Shown: positions 29,315 through 31,709 of the stretch, piece after piece
How the letters are laid out: every line of letters starts with the position of its first letter
Numbering within the stretch: the stretch's first letter is position 1
Assembly: GCA_046728155.1 (NCBI GenBank)
Contig: JBKPDY010000160.1
Location: forward strand, 1-31,709
Source: CAWDLX01 sp046728155
GTDB lineage: Bacteria; Actinomycetota; Actinomycetes; Mycobacteriales; Micromonosporaceae
Direction of reading: 5' to 3'
DNA: 31,709 nt
Translations under genes and position numbers: made by a program
The notes under the pieces: model-generated
The model's input: only the letters and a program-made list of their open reading frames with translations
Database searches by the model: none
Told to the model about the DNA's origin: nothing

Positions 29315-29362
29315 GCCGGGCACAGCCCGGCACGAACTTACAGACGCGAAGCGGAGCTTCGC
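29315..29362 (+). promoter_or_regulatory. Two further perfect hairpins before rpsK
   Basis: GCCGGGC (29315-29321) pairs with GCCCGGC (29325-29331) around ACA. GCGAAGC (29346-29352) pairs with GCTTCGC (29356-29362) around GGA. Both are perfect 7-bp stems. Together with 29267-29288 they make three stems in the 119-nt gap. Confidence 0.55.
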
Positions 29363-29383
29363 ATCGAGGGAGCGCACAGAGAG

Positions 29384-29794
29384 ATGCCACCGAAGGCACG
29401 TACCGGCCCTGCGGCCGTCAAGAAGGTGCGGCGCAAGGAGCGAAAGAACGTCGCCCATGGGCAGGCCCACATCAAGAGCACGTTCAACAACACGATCGTG
29501 TCGATCACGGATCCGATGGGCGCCGTGATCTCGTGGGCTTCGGCCGGACAGGTCGGATTCAAGGGCTCGCGTAAGTCCACCCCCTTCGCGGCACAGCTGG
29601 CCGCCGAGGCCGCCGCCCGGCGGGCGATGGAGCACGGCATGCGCAAGGTCGACGTGTATGTCAAGGGTCCAGGTTCCGGGCGGGAAACCGCCATCCGTTC
29701 GCTCACCGCGGCGGGCCTCGAGGTCGGGACGATCTCCGATGTCACGCCGCAGCCGCACAACGGTTGCCGACCGCCCAAGCGTCGCCGCGTCTGA
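29384..29794 (+). CDS. rpsK: 30S ribosomal protein S11
   Basis: S11 (136 aa) lies on the platform and lines the E site. ATG 29384 starts MPPKARTGPAAVKKVRRKERKNVAHGQAHI; GAGGGAG (29366-29372) lies 11 nt upstream and overlaps no stem. The frame is open further upstream but that part is the hairpin region. The motifs STFNNTIVSITD, GSRKSTPFAAQLAAE and the C-terminal PHNGCRPPKRRRV are complete. Confidence 0.98.
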   Translation: MPPKARTGPAAVKKVRRKERKNVAHGQAHIKSTFNNTIVSITDPMGAVISWASAGQVGFKGSRKSTPFAAQLAAEAAARRAMEHGMRKVDVYVKGPGSGRETAIRSLTAAGLEVGTISDVTPQPHNGCRPPKRRRV

Positions 29795-29813
29795 GGCTGG
29801 GGAGAGACACATC

Positions 29814-30440
29814 ATGGCTCGTTATTCCGGTGCCGACTGCCGCCGCTGCCGTCGCGAGAAGATGAAGCTGTTCCTGAAGGGCTCCAAATGCGACGGGCCG
29901 AAGTGTCCGTTCGAGTCGCGTCCGTTCCCGCCCGGCCAGCACGGCCGCGGTCGGACCAAGGAGAGCGAGTACCTGCTACAGCTACGCGAGAAGCAGAAGG
30001 CCCGCCGCATCTACGGCGTGCTCGAAAAGCAGTTCCGGACGTACTACGAGGAAGCGAACCGCCGCTCCGGCAAGACCGGCGAGGCACTGCTCCAGATCCT
30101 CGAGTCCAGATTGGACAATGTCGTCTACCGGGCCGGCTACGCCCAGTCCCGCGACATGGCGCGGCAGCTGGTCAAGCACGGACACTTCGTGGTCAACGGC
30201 AAGAAGGTCGACATTCCCTCGTACCGGGTCAGCGAGCACGACATCGTGCAGGTCCGGGAGAAATCCGCGGAGCTCACCCCGTTCGTGATCGCCCGGGCCC
30301 AGGCCGGCCAGCGAACAGTGCCGGCGTGGCTGGAGGCGGTCCCCAGCCAGATGAAGATCCTGATCCACTCGCTCCCGCCGCGCGCATCGATCGACACGCA
30401 GGTCCAGGAGCAGCTGATCGTCGAGCTCTACTCCAAGTAA
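29814..30440 (+). CDS. rpsD: 30S ribosomal protein S4, zinc-binding type
   Basis: S4 (208 aa) starts 30S assembly, lies at the mRNA entry and, in E. coli, represses the alpha operon. ATG 29814 starts MARYSGADCRRC; GGGGAG (29799-29804) lies 9 nt upstream. The cysteines C9, C12 and those of SKCDGPKC form a zinc site that is missing in, for example, mycobacterial S4 as I recall it. The S4 RNA-binding domain (LESRLDNVVYRAGYAQSRDMARQLVKHGHFVVNGKKV) is intact. Confidence 0.99.
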   Translation: MARYSGADCRRCRREKMKLFLKGSKCDGPKCPFESRPFPPGQHGRGRTKESEYLLQLREKQKARRIYGVLEKQFRTYYEEANRRSGKTGEALLQILESRLDNVVYRAGYAQSRDMARQLVKHGHFVVNGKKVDIPSYRVSEHDIVQVREKSAELTPFVIARAQAGQRTVPAWLEAVPSQMKILIHSLPPRASIDTQVQEQLIVELYSK

Positions 30441-30519
30441 CTGCACCCTAAGGCCGTACGGCAGAATTGAAGGCGTCGGGCATCAAATAGCGGGTGCCCC
30501 GAACGAAAAGAGAAACGAA

Positions 30520-31539
30520 GTGCTCATCTCACAGCGACCGACCCTCACCGAGGAGTCGATCAACGAGATCCGGTCCCGGTTCACCATCGAGCCGCTCGAA
30601 CCGGGCTTCGGCTACACGCTCGGCAACTCCCTGCGGCGTACACTGCTCAGCTCCATTCCGGGCGCGGCCGTCACCAGCATCAAGGTGGACGGCGTTCTGC
30701 ACGAGTTCACCACGATCCCAGGCGTGAAGGAGGACGTGGTCGAGCTGGTCATGAACGTCAAGGACCTGTGCGTCAGCTCCGAGCACGACGAGCCGGTCTC
30801 GATGTACCTGCGTAAGCAGGGCCCGGGCGACGTGACCGCCGGCGATATCCAGCCACCGGCGGGGGTGACCGTCCACAACCCCGAACTGAAGCTCGCGACC
30901 CTCAACGGCAAGGGCCGACTCGACATGGAGCTCACGGTCGAGCGGGGTCGCGGATACGTCAGCGCGGCCCAGAACAAGCAGACGGGTCAGGAAATCGGGC
31001 GGATCCCGATCGACTCCATCTACTCGCCGGTGCTCAAGGTGACGTACCGGGTCGAGGCCACCCGCGTCGAGCAGCGCACCGACTTCGACCGGCTCATCAT
31101 CGATGTCGAGGCAAAGCCGTCGATCACGCCGCGAACGGCGCTGGCCAGCGCCGGTTCCACATTGGTTGAGCTCTTCGGTCTGGCCCGCGAGCTGGACGAG
31201 ACCGCCGAGGGCATCGACATCGGCCCCTCGCCGCAGGACGCACAGCTCGCCGCCGACCTGGCACTGCCGATCGAGGAGCTGGACCTCACCGTACGGTCGT
31301 ACAACTGCCTCAAGCGCGAAGGCATCAATTCGGTCGGCGAGCTCATCGCCCGAACCGAGGCCGACCTGCTCGACATCCGCAACTTCGGCCAGAAGTCGAT
31401 CGACGAGGTGAAGATGAAGCTGGCCGGGATGGGCCTGGGGCTCAAGGACTCAGCCCCGATCTTCGACCCGGCCCACGTGGTGGACAGCTTCGCCGACGAC
31501 TACGACACCGACGACTACCGCGAGACCGAGCAGCTCTAA
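30520..31539 (+). CDS. rpoA: DNA-directed RNA polymerase subunit alpha
   Basis: Alpha (339 aa) dimerises to start RNA polymerase assembly and binds promoter UP elements and activators. GTG 30520 starts MLISQRPTLTEESINEIRSRF; the SD is weak (AGAGAAACGAA). The N-terminal domain (FTIEPLEPGFGYTLGNSLRRTLLSS) is intact. The C-terminal domain begins near 245, with R259 and N262 matching the E. coli DNA-contact residues R265 and N268. The tail is acidic and ends ETEQL, as in other actinobacteria. The 79-nt gap to rpsD shows no clear terminator. Confidence 0.99.
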   Translation: MLISQRPTLTEESINEIRSRFTIEPLEPGFGYTLGNSLRRTLLSSIPGAAVTSIKVDGVLHEFTTIPGVKEDVVELVMNVKDLCVSSEHDEPVSMYLRKQGPGDVTAGDIQPPAGVTVHNPELKLATLNGKGRLDMELTVERGRGYVSAAQNKQTGQEIGRIPIDSIYSPVLKVTYRVEATRVEQRTDFDRLIIDVEAKPSITPRTALASAGSTLVELFGLARELDETAEGIDIGPSPQDAQLAADLALPIEELDLTVRSYNCLKREGINSVGELIARTEADLLDIRNFGQKSIDEVKMKLAGMGLGLKDSAPIFDPAHVVDSFADDYDTDDYRETEQL

Positions 31540-31566
31540 CACCCACACCTACAAGGAGCACCAACG

Positions 31567-31709
31567 ATGCCTCAGCCGACCAAGGGCCCTCGCCTCGGTG
31601 GCAGCCCCGCGCACGAGAGGCTGATGCTGGCGAACCTCGCCACGTCCCTCTTCAAGCACGGAAAGATCACCACCACGGAGACGAAGGCGAAGCGGCTGCG
31701 GCCGCTGGC
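31567..31709 (+). CDS. rplQ: 50S ribosomal protein L17 (5' part, runs off the window)
   Basis: ATG 31567 starts MPQPTKGPRLGGSPAHERLM, the L17 N-terminus; AAGGAG (31553-31558) lies 8 nt upstream. Forty-seven codons are present, to KAKRLRPL, and the frame runs off the right edge. Placement after rpoA is the standard bacterial order. Confidence 0.97.
   Translation, partial: MPQPTKGPRLGGSPAHERLMLANLATSLFKHGKITTTETKAKRLRPL

Overview
The window is high-GC actinobacterial DNA holding one continuous block of transcription and translation genes, all on the + strand. Protein details recalled from memory point to Micromonosporaceae or a close relative: the Cys-containing S4, the Adk with a four-Cys LID, the S5 with a Gly/Arg N-terminal tail, the Map type, and two small membrane proteins between rpoC and rpsL. 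No database search was possible, so the family placement is an inference.

Layout. (1) 1-7900: the end of an unidentified upstream gene, a ~400-nt leader with a good promoter, then rpoB-rpoC closed by a strong 13-bp terminator. (2) 7901-9488: two small unknown membrane-protein genes and a gene-free stretch with an 18-bp dyad. (3) 9489-14173: the str operon, promoter - structured leader - rpsL - rpsG - fusA - tuf, ending in a long hairpin. (4) 14174-24823: the S10 and spc clusters run together, rpsJ-rplC-rplD-rplW-rplB-rpsS-rplV-rpsC-rplP-rpmC-rpsQ-rplN-rplX-rplE-rpsN-rpsH-rplF-rplR-rpsE-rpmD-rplO, behind a long structured leader and ending in a hairpin. Many junctions overlap by 1-4 nt (ATGA, TGATG, GTGA), as expected for translational coupling. 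(5) 24824-27877: secY-adk-map. (6) 27878-31709: the infA promoter, then infA-rpmJ-rpsM-rpsK-rpsD-rpoA and the start of rplQ.

Together these genes encode the beta, beta' and alpha subunits of RNA polymerase, most ribosomal proteins, elongation factors G and Tu, initiation factor 1, the Sec channel, and adenylate kinase and methionine aminopeptidase. The coding content is orthodox. The unusual signals lie between the genes: a five-copy 32-nt tandem repeat between rplE and rpsN that forms a chain of coupled mini-reading frames; a tandem duplication of the last codons of rpsG; a near-identical 25-nt hairpin element shared by the rpsL and rpsJ leaders; a 37-codon frame that exactly fills the rplN-rplX gap; and three perfect hairpins between rpsM and rpsK. 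L22, S3 and S5 carry long low-complexity tails. No tRNA, rRNA, CRISPR array, insertion sequence or phage gene was seen.
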